Shown: positions 35,601 to 48,039 of the stretch, piece after piece
Layout of the letters: each line of letters opens with the position of its first letter
How positions within the stretch are numbered: the first letter of the stretch is position 1
Assembly: GCF_018143015.1 (NCBI RefSeq)
Contig: NC_054743.1
Location: forward strand, 41,992,922 to 42,056,921
DNA from: Lytechinus variegatus
Taxonomy: Eukaryota > Echinodermata > Echinoidea > Temnopleuroida > Toxopneustidae
DNA: 64,000 nucleotides
Direction of reading: 5' to 3'
Translations under genes and position numbers: made by a program
Notes under the pieces: generated by a model
The model's input: the letters and a program-made list of their open reading frames with translations, nothing else
Told to the model about the DNA's origin: nothing
The model's database searches: none

Positions 35601-36159
35601 CCTGAGGGGTGAATGGCATCAGGGTCACAAGGGCTATCCTCTTGCTGTAGTTCAGGTTGCGTTCCAGCGCCGCCCGGATCATCACGCCACACAACCAAGT
35701 CATATCAACGACGACGGCGTCTACGACTTCCAGACGCTTCATGAGCTCGACGTCGAGGAGGATATCTTCACAGTCGTCTGCCATCGACTCAATCAAGAAG
35801 AAGGTGGTCTTGATGAGACCGTCATTGCTTCGCCCCAACGAAAGGGCTCCGAAGTCTTTCCAGAAATCTCGGATCTCTTGGACGGACCGTTTGTGATGAT
35901 CAAATACTTCGAAAGACAGATTAGAGTATTTGGGGTTCCTTGTATGGTGTTCGAATGCCCTGCTGATGAGGAGTGTTGCGTTGTGACCTCGCTGGACGAG
36001 ACCTTCACCGACTCCTGTCCCGACGAAGAAATGACTCCCTTCTCCATGCATGGAAGATATCAAGACATTGCTACCGGAACCACAGCGTGGTGATAGAAAT
36101 AAAACAAGATAGATTCCAGATATGGTTGTATAAATAACGCGAGATATATTCACATCCAT
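32633..36159 (-). CDS. UDP-glucuronosyltransferase-like gene, copy 2 (four coding exons)
   Basis: This is the same type of enzyme as UGT copy 1. Coding exons are 36159-35254, 34801-34570, 34023-33804 and 32906-32633. Lengths of 906, 232, 220 and 274 bp match copy 1 exactly, and the introns are GT..AG, so 543 residues are predicted. A signal peptide (residues 1-30), His43, Asp152, [21 protein letters not shown], Asp414-Gln415, a membrane segment near residues 505-526 and a KTKLD tail are all present, so the gene looks functional. It differs from copy 1 mainly in the signal peptide and at scattered residues, for example a SVFFLIE to TTFFLIE change and R/Q changes in exons 2 and 4. Intron 3 holds two MITEs. 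The ATG at 36159 is preferred over the TTG that opens the longer frame. Confidence 0.92.
32992..33148. mobile_element. MITE in intron 3 of UGT copy 2
   Basis: GGGGCACGTTGCATAAAAC at the left is mirrored by GTTTTGTGCAACAGGCCCC at the right, with about 29 bp of inverted repeat including TTTTTACCTGA. The empty site is in UGT-1 at about 1887-1891. UGT-3 carries it at 52557-52713. It therefore inserted after UGT-1 split off and before UGT-2 and UGT-3 separated. Confidence 0.7.
33497..33730. mobile_element. Intron 3 MITE, UGT copy 2
   Basis: This is the copy of the element at 1980-2186, with the same GGTACTCCGAGC left end and a slightly diverged right end (AGCCTGGGATGGAATACCCC). It is whole here and gives the empty site for the LTR element in UGT-3. 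Confidence 0.6.
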
Positions 36160-36176
36160 CTTAATAAGAGTGTCGG

Positions 36177-36189
36177 CCAATTGTCCAAT
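36177..36189 (-). promoter_or_regulatory. Paired CCAAT boxes upstream of UGT copy 2
   Basis: CCAAT at 36177-36181 and 36185-36189 has the same spacing and distance to the start codon as in the other two copies. Confidence 0.35.
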
Positions 36190-36404
36190 TTGTTTTTATT
36201 TTGTTCTGATGATGACTTATGAAAACTGCTGAAATCTTGGAATGACTACCCAATCGATCGAACTTTACATAATAGTAGTCTTATACATCTTGTAGGAAGC
36301 TTTCCCTCAGACCACTCGCGGATGACAAAGGATTCAGTGAGGTATATAGGGTCACTCCCTTTAAAGAATGTTGGTTATAGGGCACAGATTTGATTCAATT
36401 CAAT

Positions 36405-37020
36405 TCATTTATTAGGTAAAAATCGCATGAGTAGATATATACATTGTAAAATGTGAGGATCAAACACCCTATAGGAAAGCCAGAGGCTTGAAAAGCAGGG
36501 GGATACAAATACAGTAAATAACTTACAGGAGGACTAAAATACATAGGAAATAGCAATTGAAATAATACATGAAACAAGTTACAATATTTACATAACATGA
36601 CAATACAAGATAAAAAAATATATTAACTGTTTGATTAGTTTTGGTTCAGTTTAAAGGAATCACTTGTATGTGGCAAGAAGATGCTTTTAAATTTCGCTTT
36701 AAATGAGGAAAGGGTGGTCATTCTTTTAAATAGTGGGTCGAGACTTAATCCAAAATTGAGCCCCTTTGTGTTTAATAGAGTTCGTCTGTCGTAGTTTTAA
36801 GCGTGAATATGGCACAATTATAATTATTCTCTAACTTGTATTAACACTATGTTTTTTTATCAACCGTAAGAAAATAATCATTGAATATAGCTGGTAACAT
36901 GTTATTCATATATCGAAACATAAAGAGTGCTGCTTTTATTTTTATAGTAGATTTTTTTTAATAGAGGTGGAGTATGGGCAAAATTATGCGTGCATGTTAG
37001 AACATAGACGAATTGCTTTC
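36405..37020 (-). pseudogene. LINE relic: C-terminal ORF end and 3' UTR, unit B
   Basis: This is the same relic as at 11480-13600 without the hAT-like insertion. On the minus strand a HTPPLLKKSTIKIKAALFMF-like stretch leads into FRYMNNMLP, then a decayed KKHL end, then a 3' UTR with the AAGCCTCTGGCTT hairpin. Several shifts are present. Confidence 0.5.
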
Positions 37021-37047
37021 TTTTAAAGTACAACCAATCTGCTTAAA

Positions 37048-37252
37048 GGCATGGTCACACCACCCGAGCGTTGTTGGAGCGGTCGTGGAGCGGTAGGGAA
37101 AGAGGGCCGAATTTCGCTCACAAAATTGGGGGAAAAAATCGAAAAAAGAAATCGAAATCGAAAATGCGATGGTGAACGGTAGCGAGCGGTGATGATTTTT
37201 TTCTCTCAGCTCTACGACCGCTCCAACAACGCTCGGGCGGTGTGACCACGCC
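37048..37252. mobile_element. Foldback element, unit B copy
   Basis: Orthologous to 13608-13812, with about the same 45 bp arms (GGCATGGTCACACC ... GGTGTGACCACGCC). Confidence 0.7.
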
Positions 37253-37696
37253 ATAAATGACATGAACTTGGTTTGAGCACGGAGATCCCGGGGAGGTGGA
37301 ACTAAAAGTTGTATCTTGTTGAGGTGGACCTCAAGTGTGTGGAAAGTCAGCTTTTGAAAGCATGAGAAGGGACGCATATTTCGTTTTTACTCCTTTGCCT
37401 CAGAGGAAGGGTGCACGTGCACCCCCCATGCAGCCTATATGCTATAATCGGCATTTTAGTGGTGTCAGGGCACACGCCACTAACTATTTCCCCATAGACT
37501 CATGTGTTGAAAATGAGATTTTTAAAAAAATCGCCAAAATAAGTCTTGATAATGACATCATCCACATTCTTATCATTTGGTAGTTCATCCAAAATCCTTT
37601 AAACGCTAAAAACATGAAAGGGGGGGGGGGGGTATTCAGCATTTTTTCGCGCTACAGGGGCTCTAACCAAGACCACATGCAAACCTGGTTGCAGTC

Positions 37697-37775
37697 ACAG
37701 TGGTAAAAATGGTGGAGGTCATAATGGCAGAGGTAAAATGGCTGAGGTAAAAATGACAGAGGTATAAATTGCCAG
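37697..37775 (+). repeat. Degenerate short tandem repeats, inverted partner, unit B
   Basis: Four or five copies of a roughly 16 bp word like GGCAGAGGTAAAAATG run on the plus strand, opposite to the array at 39120-39215. This stretch lies in the part of unit B that is missing from unit A. Confidence 0.55.
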
Positions 37776-38047
37776 TCTTAAACCCCCATGCCCCAAAATC
37801 CAAAAACCCCTCCATGTACAGTAAATTAAATAAGGGTTCTGAGAAGAAATAAGAATTATTATGTTGGACTATATGGAAAGAGTAACATTTTCAAATCATA
37901 CTTCAGATCTTCTGTACCAAATTGATAGCATTTGTGTTGGTATTTCTTTTTTTTCCTGGATTAACATGCACGGCCTTCTCAAGTCAGTTCACTTTTATAT
38001 TTGAAGCACACTTTGGATCCCATGCAAGTATAATACTTAAATTATTA

Positions 38048-38466
38048 AAGAGGAAATTCACCCTGACATAAAGTTTATTGTAAAAATAACAGAAAATAAT
38101 TAAAATGATATTGGTGGGGGTTTTAGGGAATCCATCAAAGATTTAAGAAAGCTATTGGAAATTTATATTTTAATCGTGACGTCTTTTCCGAGCAATTTTC
38201 CCAATACATGGTGTAATAAAGATGAAATGTCATTTTCTTAAAAAAATAGTTTTTATATATACCAAGTTAAGTATATCAAAATATCATTTCACATCCGCTC
38301 CTGAAATCATTTTTTTTTCAGCAATCACGAACCACTGATTAAAAAAGTGATAAGTATACATTTTGGTGCATAAAATACAGAGCAGCTGCTCGTATATGAC
38401 GTCACAGATCACCTTATTTTCTGTTATTTTCACAGTAAACCATTTGTCAGGGTGAACTTCCCCTTC
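38048..38466. mobile_element. Inverted-repeat MITE, complete copy, unit B
   Basis: The left end AAGAGGAAATTCACCCTGAC and the right end GTCAGGGTGAACTTCCCCTT are inverted copies. The match continues inward through ATAACAGAAAATAA / TTATTTTCTGTTAT. Non-coding, about 419 bp. Confidence 0.7.
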
Positions 38467-39119
38467 AAAATACGTCGATAGAATGGTAGAAACGTCCATA
38501 AATTTAAATCTCTGATTCGCTACACATTTCCAAATTCATAAGGTAGCAGTTATCATAGAAACTAGTTAAGAAACCTGACATTCTCTTGGACTAGGTGCAA
38601 TGAGATATTGCTCTGAAAACTTAACATTAATAATAATTATATCATTTAGATTAAAGTATATACGTATCATATCAATTTTTTTCGGATCCATTATGATGTT
38701 GAAATATGAATAATTACCTTTATTACAGAACTTTTTGTATTTTTTCTGTTATCCAAGTTATGCAAGTGGTTCGAAAAAATACCGATTTTGTCTATTTCAG
38801 CGTGTTAATGGTAGTGCACATTGGTGTTTATAATAAAATTTGTTGGGTATGCATTGGAAGAAGTGCTGTTCTACTATACGAACTGGCCAAGATAAATCCT
38901 TTCATCACTCACTAATTGAAATCATTTTGGTATGAAAATGTTTTAGTTCAATCATATCAACGATATAGTATTGACCTAAAATGATGACAAAAAATCCAAG
39001 TGATATCTAATCAGTTCATAATACTAATTTCAACGATAGGAGTCCATTCAAGGTTAATGATTATGACTGATGTTACCTGGAAAGGCTCTGTATTTTCCTT
39101 GTTGATGTAGCATGTCATG

Positions 39120-39215
39120 ATCCTTACCTCTGTCATTTTTGCCTCTGCCATCTTTACCTCTGCCAGTTGTAACTCCGTCATTTTACCTCTACCATTATTA
39201 CCTCCCCGGGGGCAG
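39120..39215 (-). repeat. Degenerate short tandem repeats, unit B
   Basis: Copy of the array at 22640-22735 with very few changes. Confidence 0.55.
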
Positions 39216-40022
39216 TTATATTTATTGCTGAACATATGCGTGACCAAATTATTTCCATCCACCCCCTACACGAGTTTTCCTAAATGTGCAAGATAACCCC
39301 CTAAGTTTTTATGGTTTTAAGATTTCCTTCCGCAGATATGCATAGGGAAATAGTATTTCCAACTTGTGGCCACTTTGAAGAGTATGTAGCATTTGGGTGC
39401 CATTTCATGTAGCTGTTTCCTGTTTATAAGTTAAGCACAACTTTACTTCTGACCCTTTCTTGTGTTCAATCAGAAACTGCCACTTTCCTTTTTAGCACGA
39501 GAGTTATTTTCTGAATGCTAATTAAAATGGGAAAATAATGGATTTTCCATACAGATGAAAATGCATGTTTTTGATACATAAGACTGGATTTCAACTCGGC
39601 TGATGGAAATCAAAAGGATAGAGAATCTGATTTTACACCAAAGAAATTGTAGCCAGTTGAGCTTAAGGTTGGTGTAACTTCACTCGGGCAGCTTTGTGAA
39701 ACGACACCTATCTCTGTGAAAAACGATTCTCATTTCGTGCATTTTCTTCAATATTGTGTTTTCCATCAATGCGTTTTATAATCAGATTTATAAGATTTTC
39801 GTCGTCTTGCATCACAGTCATGGCATTGACTGAAACTATGAATTAATAATATATCTATTTAGAAGATTTTAGTATTATTATTAGTGTTGTTGACAGAAAC
39901 GTCTGTTTTGGGAAATAAAAAAAAATGACATTTTCAGCATCCCATTTTATGTAACGAGATCGTTCAGAGCCAGACATATTATTTTTTAGACCTCCCAGGA
40001 TATGTACACAGAGACTGAAGTC

Positions 40023-40655
40023 CCCGGTGGGGTCACTCAGCCGCAGAGGGGGACACGTATGACCGTTACCACAAATGCAAGTGACCCCCTATTGCAGTCA
40101 ATTTCAAGGACATTTTGTGAAATTGTTTACCCCCTATTTTCACGCAAAACAAGGACAAAATTGCGGTAAAATGGTACCTTGAAACACCCCTAATTATAAG
40201 ATTGTAAGGACACTTTTGCCCATTTCGCAAATTTACCCCTATTTACCGTATTTCAAGGACAGGGCATTTAACACCCTTTCCTCATTAGAGGAAATGGCAA
40301 CACAGACGTCAGAGTGCTCAGTCCTTAAAGATGACCAAGAGCCAAGTCATACTGATACAATAATCCAAAAGAACTTTGAAAAATAAGAAAAATAGAATTC
40401 TTTGTAAAGGTATAGTTGTCCATATAAAGATACAGAGCATGATGCACGTGCCCTCTGCGGCTGGTGACTCGGCGACGGATCGTTCTCCCCTTTTTCCTGA
40501 CCCCTATTTCCATCAGATCGAGGACGGTGAGCACCCCTATTTTCACTACTTCGAGGAGTGTTCTGTCCGCGGACGTTCCGTGAAATTGACCCCTTTTCCC
40601 GCGATTTTGGTAACGGTCATGCGGTCCCCAAGTCATATTGAGTGACCCCACCGGG
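40023..40655. mobile_element. hAT-like non-autonomous element, present in unit B only
   Basis: Inverted ends CCCGGTGGGGTCACTCA / TGAGTGACCCCACCGGG of 17 bp bound 633 bp. The flanks CTGAAGTC and CTGAGGTC are an 8 bp target duplication with one change. The empty site is at about 23547-23554 in unit A. Subterminal GACCGTTACC / GGTAACGGTC words are also inverted. There is no transposase, and frames inside are short. Confidence 0.75.
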
Positions 40656-40878
40656 CTGAGGTCTTGGTTCCTCTCTATCGTATTGGCAATAGGTAAAGTA
40701 TTAAGAATGAAGGAATGGTTGATTTAATTTTTGCTCTTCATTGTTGTAAGCACATACTTTTTTAGTGGAAATATTAGAACTCTAATCATTAGAGTTGTAA
40801 TTTTCAAGTCAGTTGCAAATTATGTTGTTTGTTGAAAATTAATGGCGACCAGTCATATTTGACTATTACTGCCAACTT

Positions 40879-40944
40879 GTTAGGCCTTAAGGGAGGCCTA
40901 ACGAGTATAAAATGCAGGACCCTCTTAAGGGAGGGTTCTGCATT
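40879..40944. repeat. Twin hairpins, unit B copy
   Basis: Copy of 23770-23834. The first hairpin is unchanged. The second keeps its pairing apart from one wobble and a 2 bp longer loop. Confidence 0.7.
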
Positions 40945-41079
40945 TTATACATGTAGGAAGAAACACCATGCACGGTCAAGACAAGTAGCAAATGAGGTTC
41001 AATAGGAAGGGTCTATACTTTTTAATATTTCTTGTTTATTTTCATCAAACATTCCATGTGCATTGTATAAAAAAAGCTC

Positions 41080-41905
41080 ATTAAAACTGACTTTTAGTTG
41101 TTTTCTGTACTTTTCGAAACAGGCGAAACCTAACGCATGGAGGTGTGTTTTAATGTTATGTCCGACTACTGATGTATCTTGCGGGTTGTTATTTCATGTA
41201 AATGTGTACTATTTATTGTATCGAGATATAGCAAAGTAGAGTTGCTTTAATGTACATTTGGACATATCAACAAAGATTTGCACTATTGATTTTTGTAATT
41301 GCCCTGTTTTGAAGAAAATACAAACCCTGTATTTAAGCATGAAACTGATTTGATTGTCATTTATTAAGTTTTGTGTTGTATTATTGCTGAAAATAAGTGA
41401 ATGTAGATAAGATATTGATTTACAGGAAATCTCAAAAGGCATAGGCTACCATAACAAAGGTCTTGTTTTAGAGAGAAAATGCTGAACTCTGATTCGTGTT
41501 GTGTTTAATAATGTTCATATGGATAAAAAACACTGCCTGAAAAAAATCAAATAAAATTCGGGCAGACCCAAGCTAAGTACATAAAAATTGAAATTGGTCA
41601 CTTTTTATTTCACACTTATGAAGCACTTTTAAATTATTTTTGTGTTGATTTTTTTTGCAGAGCTTGTTTTTATAAACATACATGTATCACAGACAGGGGC
41701 GGCGGACCAAAGTTGAAATGGGGGGGGGGGGCATAGCGAAAAAAGGGTACCTTTTATTTTAAAAAAGGGCACTATCTTAAACATGGCAATATGCAAACAT
41801 TTTTTTGCGGGGGGGAGCATGTGTAATTTTCTTTGGAAAAAAATCGAAAGCGAGGGAGCAAAGCGACCGGGCCTATCATTGAGGTGCTTTGATGGTGATC
41901 AAATT
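41080..41905. repeat. Unit B segment shared with unit 0; most of it lost from unit A
   Basis: It matches 1-840. In unit A the bases corresponding to about 41218-41905 are missing, and TACTATTTATT is joined directly to TTTTCTGCATTATG. It includes a G-rich relic at about 41694-41880. Confidence 0.75.
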
Positions 41906-42230
41906 TTCTGCATTATGTTCTGGGAAATTAACTCTTTTTGAGGTATAATTTAGCCTGGAGCATCCCTTTAAAACTAACACGCATACATTTTCTATTATCA
42001 TGGCACAGAACAGGGTACCCTTGCAGAGGCCGCGGGAGGGGGGGGGGGGACTGGGGAGCTTCAACCCCCCCCCACTTTTATACAAAACCGTGTACAAAAA
42101 TGTAAAATGACCATATGATTGTGTTTTTTTGCATGGTCAGCCCCCCTCCCACTTTGAAAACCGTTCCTTGGCCCTTGCCTTAATGAGGCAATGACACTTT
42201 TTACCCTTCATGGGAATTACAGTGGTTATA

Positions 42231-43173
42231 CAGTGCACATAAAAAGTTTACACTTTGAAAAAGCCCTGGGAATTAAAAAATAAACATGTGAGTAATTTTT
42301 TCATATATAATATTGGGTATGGGTCTCATTTATCCAATGAAGGTAAAGTTTTGACAAAATGTTACACTTGAGTGAGCACGGTCCATTTTTGTAAAGCTCG
42401 CAGAAATAGTGGTTTTCACACTGTGTCAAGGGGAAAGGGTGAAATCAAACTTACCCTGTGAAACATTTCTCATACATTTTCCTTGCACTTTTAGTCAATT
42501 TAAATAAAATATACATTCAAGCATTTTGTAACAATTTTGCCACCCCAAAATTATATTTCAACACTTAGTAAGCACAACCTTTACCCTGGATCTGAGTACA
42601 TAACTGAATCTGAACAAAAGTTTTTATCAGACATCTCCAGCATTTTTCTTTAAGATTTTATCATTTAAAGGGTGTTTACATTTCATGTTTCATTTAAAAC
42701 TTGTTTCTCCACATTTTTCCCAAACTTGAGAATGATTAACAAAATGAAAATCAAGCGGTAACCATTTCATGTAAATCACAGCTCAATGTAAAGCACATAT
42801 CGTCACGATGGCCTCGGTGTGTGGGGGAGTGGGGTGGGGCGCAATGCACTCTTTGAAGTGTTTCGGGCAAGGAAACAAGTTTAAAAACTAAAGATATCTT
42901 CACATCAACTTACTAGCTAAATTCTATGTGTTCATCATGATTAAGGTCTACTTTTATTCGCATAACTTTTACAAAGTTCTGCGCAAATCATTTTTCACTA
43001 ACTTTTCAAAAGTAAGTGCTGCTCATTCAAGCGGAAATATTTTTCGATAGTTTATCGCCATTTGCATAAATGGACCTGTACCAATGTCAAAATGTGAAAA
43101 AATCTTCAGGATATTTCAAATATATAATTTTACAGGGTTTTTTCTAAGTGTAAACTTTTTTTTGATACGCACT
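42231..43173. mobile_element. Tc1/mariner-like non-autonomous element, unit B
   Basis: Copy of 24438-25385. The left end is slightly decayed (CAGTGCACATAAAAAG). The right end is unchanged. Confidence 0.55.
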
Positions 43174-43274
43174 AAGAGTTACAAGACTGAGACCTCTGTT
43201 TTTTTATACCGTGGCTTTATTCCTTTCTATCTGTTTGATTTTTGCTTTTTTTTCTTCCCCCTTTTTCACTACTT

Positions 43275-43665
43275 GAAGAAAGATCATTGGTAAAAAAATA
43301 CACTAACTCTTTAGAACGTCTTCAATACCTTTTTGAAGAATTCGAGAAAATTAAAGGAAAAACTAATATTTTGTGGATGGGTCATGATAATGACAGACCT
43401 CAGACACAGTTGTTTGGGAATTAGTTCAGCATATAAGAATTTTAGGTGTTTACTTTTCTCTTAATGTTATAATAAAAGAGGACATGAATTTCAAAGAAAT
43501 ACTTAGTAAAATAAAAAGATTCTTGGGTTGTTGGTGGAAACAGAGATCTCACACTTATGGGGTAAATTCATTTGTTAAAAGTATATGCATTGTCAAGCTT
43601 AAACTTTGTTTCGTCATTTATAGTGGTTCCTCAGTGGTATATTTTTTTTTTAGTAATCTTTTATT
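43275..43665 (+). pseudogene. Decayed LINE reverse transcriptase fragment, unit B
   Basis: Copy of 25488-25880, nearly identical. It lies in opposite orientation to the longer LINE at 44240-48010. Confidence 0.65.
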
Positions 43666-44015
43666 CTCTTCTCTCATAAAACAAAATTGAACATAGTAAA
43701 ATATAACATTCATTACAAAGTTTGATTTGAACTTACAAATATTATGGTTACATTTGACAATTCTTAACAAAAATGAATTTAAATAATGTCATAAATAAAT
43801 TCTAAATCAATTCAATTTGTTGTAAGTGTCTGATGTACATTCTTTTCTCTTACATTTTTATATATACATAATACATAAGTTAATTTAAGAAAAACAGTGC
43901 AGCCTAAAATCGAATTATTCACCATTTATCACAAAGAAAACTCTGTAAACATGGTAAAGAAACCTGTAAGTTTATCAAAATATAGGATTTATGAGAAAAG
44001 ATTTACTATCTTCGG

Positions 44016-44176
44016 ACCTTCCCGCACACTCACATCCCACCCCCATCACACTCAAAACCGATTCACGCACAAACACCCCCTGCCCACACACCCTAACACA
44101 CACACACCCACACCCGCACACACACCCTCACACACACATACCTCCACCAGATCAAATGCATTTCATCTGTCCGCAT
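44016..44176. repeat. AC-rich tract, unit B
   Basis: Copy of 26230-26390 with the same CACACA and CACACCC pattern. Confidence 0.7.
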
Positions 44177-44239
44177 AAGTGTTAAGGCAGCTGTCATGAA
44201 AATAAGTGCCATGCATTTATTAAAAACAAAAACAAATGG

Positions 44240-47200
44240 ATTCGGAGTGCCTCGTCATCATGAAGTATGAAAATTGTCCCACTTCCTCAGGTGACCGGAT
44301 AATTTTCCACGTGCCTCTGCTATTCTTGTTTCCTCCTTTTCATTTTCCAATATCTTTTTCCTTATCTCTTGAGGGGTTGGGGGTCTTCTTTTAGCCTTAC
44401 TATGCTCAAATATCATAAATTTAATTAGAAAGATAATATGATTTAGTAATTGTTCCTTCCCTATATCAAAAACCTTAACTCCAATATGAATATCCTACCA
44501 ATTGACATTTTCTATTTGACGTAATTTAAATAAACAACCACAGTCTTTCCATAAAGTTTTTATGTATTCGCAGGTGAAGATCTGTGCTCATATGTCTCTT
44601 CACATTTTCCACAGAACGAACATAGATTATGTGTTGATAATTTAAATCTAAACAAATATTTTTTAGTATATACAAGTTCATACAGCAATTTAAATTGAAA
44701 CTCCCTTAACTTGCTATTTAAGGTAGCTACCCTAGGTCTTAAAAATATTGTATCAGTATCTTTTTCAGAAAAGTCATATATTCTTTCAATGTTTTTAACA
44801 GCGCATGACCTCTCAGATTTCATGTTTAACAAAGCTTTATAGATTTTCTTTGATGTAACATTAGCTATTGTGTTCACATTTCCATGAAACATAAATTCGA
44901 AATTTAAAACTGTGTCCCTGCATGTGTCTGTTTTCTTCAAGAGACATCTCCACGTTGCTGGAATATTTTCATATACTGTGTGGAGATATTCTATCTCATC
45001 TTCTTTTAATCCCATCCTCTGGAAGGCTCTAGATGATTTAAAATTACCCCTGTCATCAACTAAATGATGTATTTTATAAATATTTTTAAGAAATAAGCTT
45101 TCTTCAAATAGCATATTTCCGTCCAAACGAATAAATTTATTATTGAAGAATATCTCATTTCTTTTTGACGTTTCCTTTTTAAGCAATATTTCTTTCGTAG
45201 CACCCCATATTTCCACCATGTTTATGTAAAAGCTTGGTAAGGACAATCTGCACAAATTTAAAGATATGTTACTAAAAAGTATTAGTAAACCTCCAAAATT
45301 ACGTGTCCTATTTATAAAAAATCGTTTCCATCCTATTTTCGAATCTCCGAGTATGAGTCTCTTTAACCACATAATCCTTTGTGCAAATACAAATAAGTGA
45401 AAATCTATCATTCTAAGCCCTCCTTTTTCGTAATCCATGCACATAATGTTCCTTTTTATTTTGTCTTTCCCATTCCATAAAAATTCAAACATTAACGTTT
45501 CAATATCATGAAAAACCCAAGGTGGTACTGGGGTGAGTGACGATACAAAAATTATTTTCGAGAGTGCAAATGTTTTCAACAATTGAATTTTTCCCATTAG
45601 AGTGAGATCTCTCTGTTTCCACCAATTCAACAAATTTTTAATTTTGCTTAAGATCTCTTTATAATTTATCCTTTCCTGTACCTCCACATCCAATGAAAAA
45701 GTTATACCCAATATTTTAATGACTTCTACGACTTTACCAAAAGGCATACTAACGTTTTCTTCGGAGAGGGGGCCTAACAGCAAAATAAAGGTTTTGTTTT
45801 TATTTATTCTCAAACCTGATATTTTTTCAAATTTTTCGAAGGTTTTTTCTATGTTATTTATTGATAATGTATCTTTTATGAAAAGGGTCATATCATCTGC
45901 ATAAAGTATTTGTTTAACTTCAAAATCACCAAAGTGAATTCCACGTATATCGGAATTTTTACGAATCGAATGAGCTAAGACCTCGATACATAAAATATAT
46001 AAATAGGGAGAGAGCGGGTCCCCCTGCCTTACTCCCTTTTCAACGCAGAAATACCCTGTAGATATGCTTCCATTAAAAACACTGCTTGAGGCTTTATTAT
46101 ATAATGTTTTATTCCACCTACACCAAGATGCTCCAAAACCGAAATGACGTAAAACATTTTGTAAAAATAAGTGGGACACAGAGTCGAATGCTTTTTCAAA
46201 GTCTATTGCCATTAAATAGCCAGGAATATTATTTTGTTTCGTATAAAAAATCATGTCGTCTATTAACCTTACTGCCTCTCCTATATTTCTGTCTTTTATA
46301 TATCCAACCTGATCAATATAAATAATTTCATGCAATACTTTTTTAATTCTTATTGAGAGAGCTTTTGCTAAAATCTTATAGTCGACATTCAGTAATGAAA
46401 TTGGCCTGTAATTCTTAGTAAACAAAGGGTCTTTTCCGTCTTTCGCAAACATAATAATAACTGCTTGTTTTTGATGTGCCGAAAGTTCCCCCTTAGAAAA
46501 AGATTCATTCAAAGCTTCTACTATCAAATCTCCTATTATAGACCAAAATACTAAATAGAATTCAACACTAAGCCCATCGTTTCCCGGTGTTTTATTAAGT
46601 TTCATTTGTTTTAAAGCTTCCAAACATTCACCTTGAGTAACTTTTCCTTCACAAATGTCTCTTGAAGCCGGTTCTAATTCCGGTATATCTTGAAAAAAGG
46701 TATCTTCCATAATCTCGTGTTTTTCGCCTTCCTGTTGCGAGTATAATTTACTGTAAAATCTTTGTATTTCTTGAATTATTTCATTTTGATTAAAACTGAT
46801 TTTTCCTTCTATCATTAGTTTACGTATTACCGTTTTTCTTTTATTAGATTCCATCAGTTGAGTAAAATACCTTGTATCTCTTTCACCACTTTCATAATAT
46901 GATGCTCTAGATCTTACCTTCACTCCCTCATTTACGTAATTATAAATTGCTTTTAATTCATTTTGTTTACCTTCTAATAATTCTATTTTTTGCCTGTCTA
47001 CCTTTCCTAAAAGATCGTTTTCTAAAACCAATTTCTTTCTCCAATATCTTTATTTTTTTCTTTCCGTATCTTAGCCTTTTCTTTAGAATATTTTCTTGTA
47101 AAACTGCCAATTTTCATTTTTAGAAAATCCCAGAGAACTCTCTTATCTGCAATTTCTTCTTTAAATTCTTCCTTCAATCTTAAAATTTCTTCTTTCATCT

Positions 47201-48010
47201 TTTTCTTAAAATCTTCATCGTTACATAAACTATTATTGAATTTCCAGTAAGAACTTTTAAATTTTAAATCAGATGGCAGATTATAGCAATGCAACTGAAC
47301 TGCTGAATGATCTGGTGCTAAGGATGGAAGTATTTTACAATTTGAAATAATCTCTTCTAAAGTTTCTGATACAAACCAATAGTCCAATCTACTTTGCATG
47401 AAAGGGTTCATTTGTTTCTAGGTATATTGTTTTTTAATTCCATTTCTTTTCCTCCATATATCTATCAATTTATGTCAATCAAAAAATCATTGAAAAGAGA
47501 TTCAAATTTGGAATTCATATTTTGTTTACAAGTACCCCTATAATCTAGGTCTTTATCTCGTATCGTATTGAAATCTCCTCCTATTATTATGGGGTAATTA
47601 TTCTCATTTATTCTTTTTAATGTTGTATTGAGCTTCCTCAAAAAAGTTATTTGCTCCGATTCTTTCCCACGAACTGGGAAATAAACGTTTGCTAAAACTA
47701 AATCAAACCCCTGTATGTTGCATTTCCAAATTATAAACCGACCTTCTTCATCAGCAATGACTTTTAAAACTTGGGCATCTAGCTTAGCATCTACAAGTAT
47801 ACTAACTCCTTTACTATGACTCGTACCATGACTGAAATATATATTTCCAACCCATTGTTTTTTCCACCTCTCTTCGATATCTTTCGTACTAAATGTCTCC
47901 TGTAAAAATACAATATCTGAACGTTTATCACGACACCAATCAAACATTTTTCTCCTCTTTGATTCTTCTCTTATCCCTTTTACATTTAGAGAGACGAAAT
48001 TACAATCCAT
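44240..48010 (-). pseudogene. L1/Tx1-like LINE, ORF2 remnant, unit B
   Basis: Domains are as in the unit A copy: endonuclease from ATG 48010 (LQETFS, GGDFN, then RLDYWFVS and DHSAV), reverse transcriptase with GVRQGDPLSP and YADD, and CSFCGKCEETYEH near the end. Here the reverse transcriptase frame is longer, 47031-44560 (823 codons), because the extra T of unit A is absent. It is still broken by the stop and shift near 47415-47475, a shift near 47025 and the stop at 44560. The first two and the last are shared with unit A, so the LINE was already dead when the unit duplicated. Confidence 0.85.
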
Positions 48011-48039
48011 GGATATCTTACTAGTGCTACACTCCATAT

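Larger units (their letters stand above)
11360..36285. repeat. Tandem segmental duplication, unit A
   Basis: After removing elements unique to one unit, this 24.9 kb matches unit B (36286-63125) along its whole length and in the same order. Unit A carries the Gmr1-type element and a hAT-like element not found in B. Compared with B it lacks about 0.7 kb near 14034 and about 0.7 kb near 24110. The second gap is a loss in A, because unit 0 and B both have that sequence. Confidence 0.85.

Noticed and set aside
36160-36180. Longer N-terminus for the UGT genes ([10 protein letters not shown]...)
   Set aside because: The extra seven codons begin with TTG in all three copies. The first ATG (36159 and its equivalents 4634 and 62998) gives a proper signal peptide.
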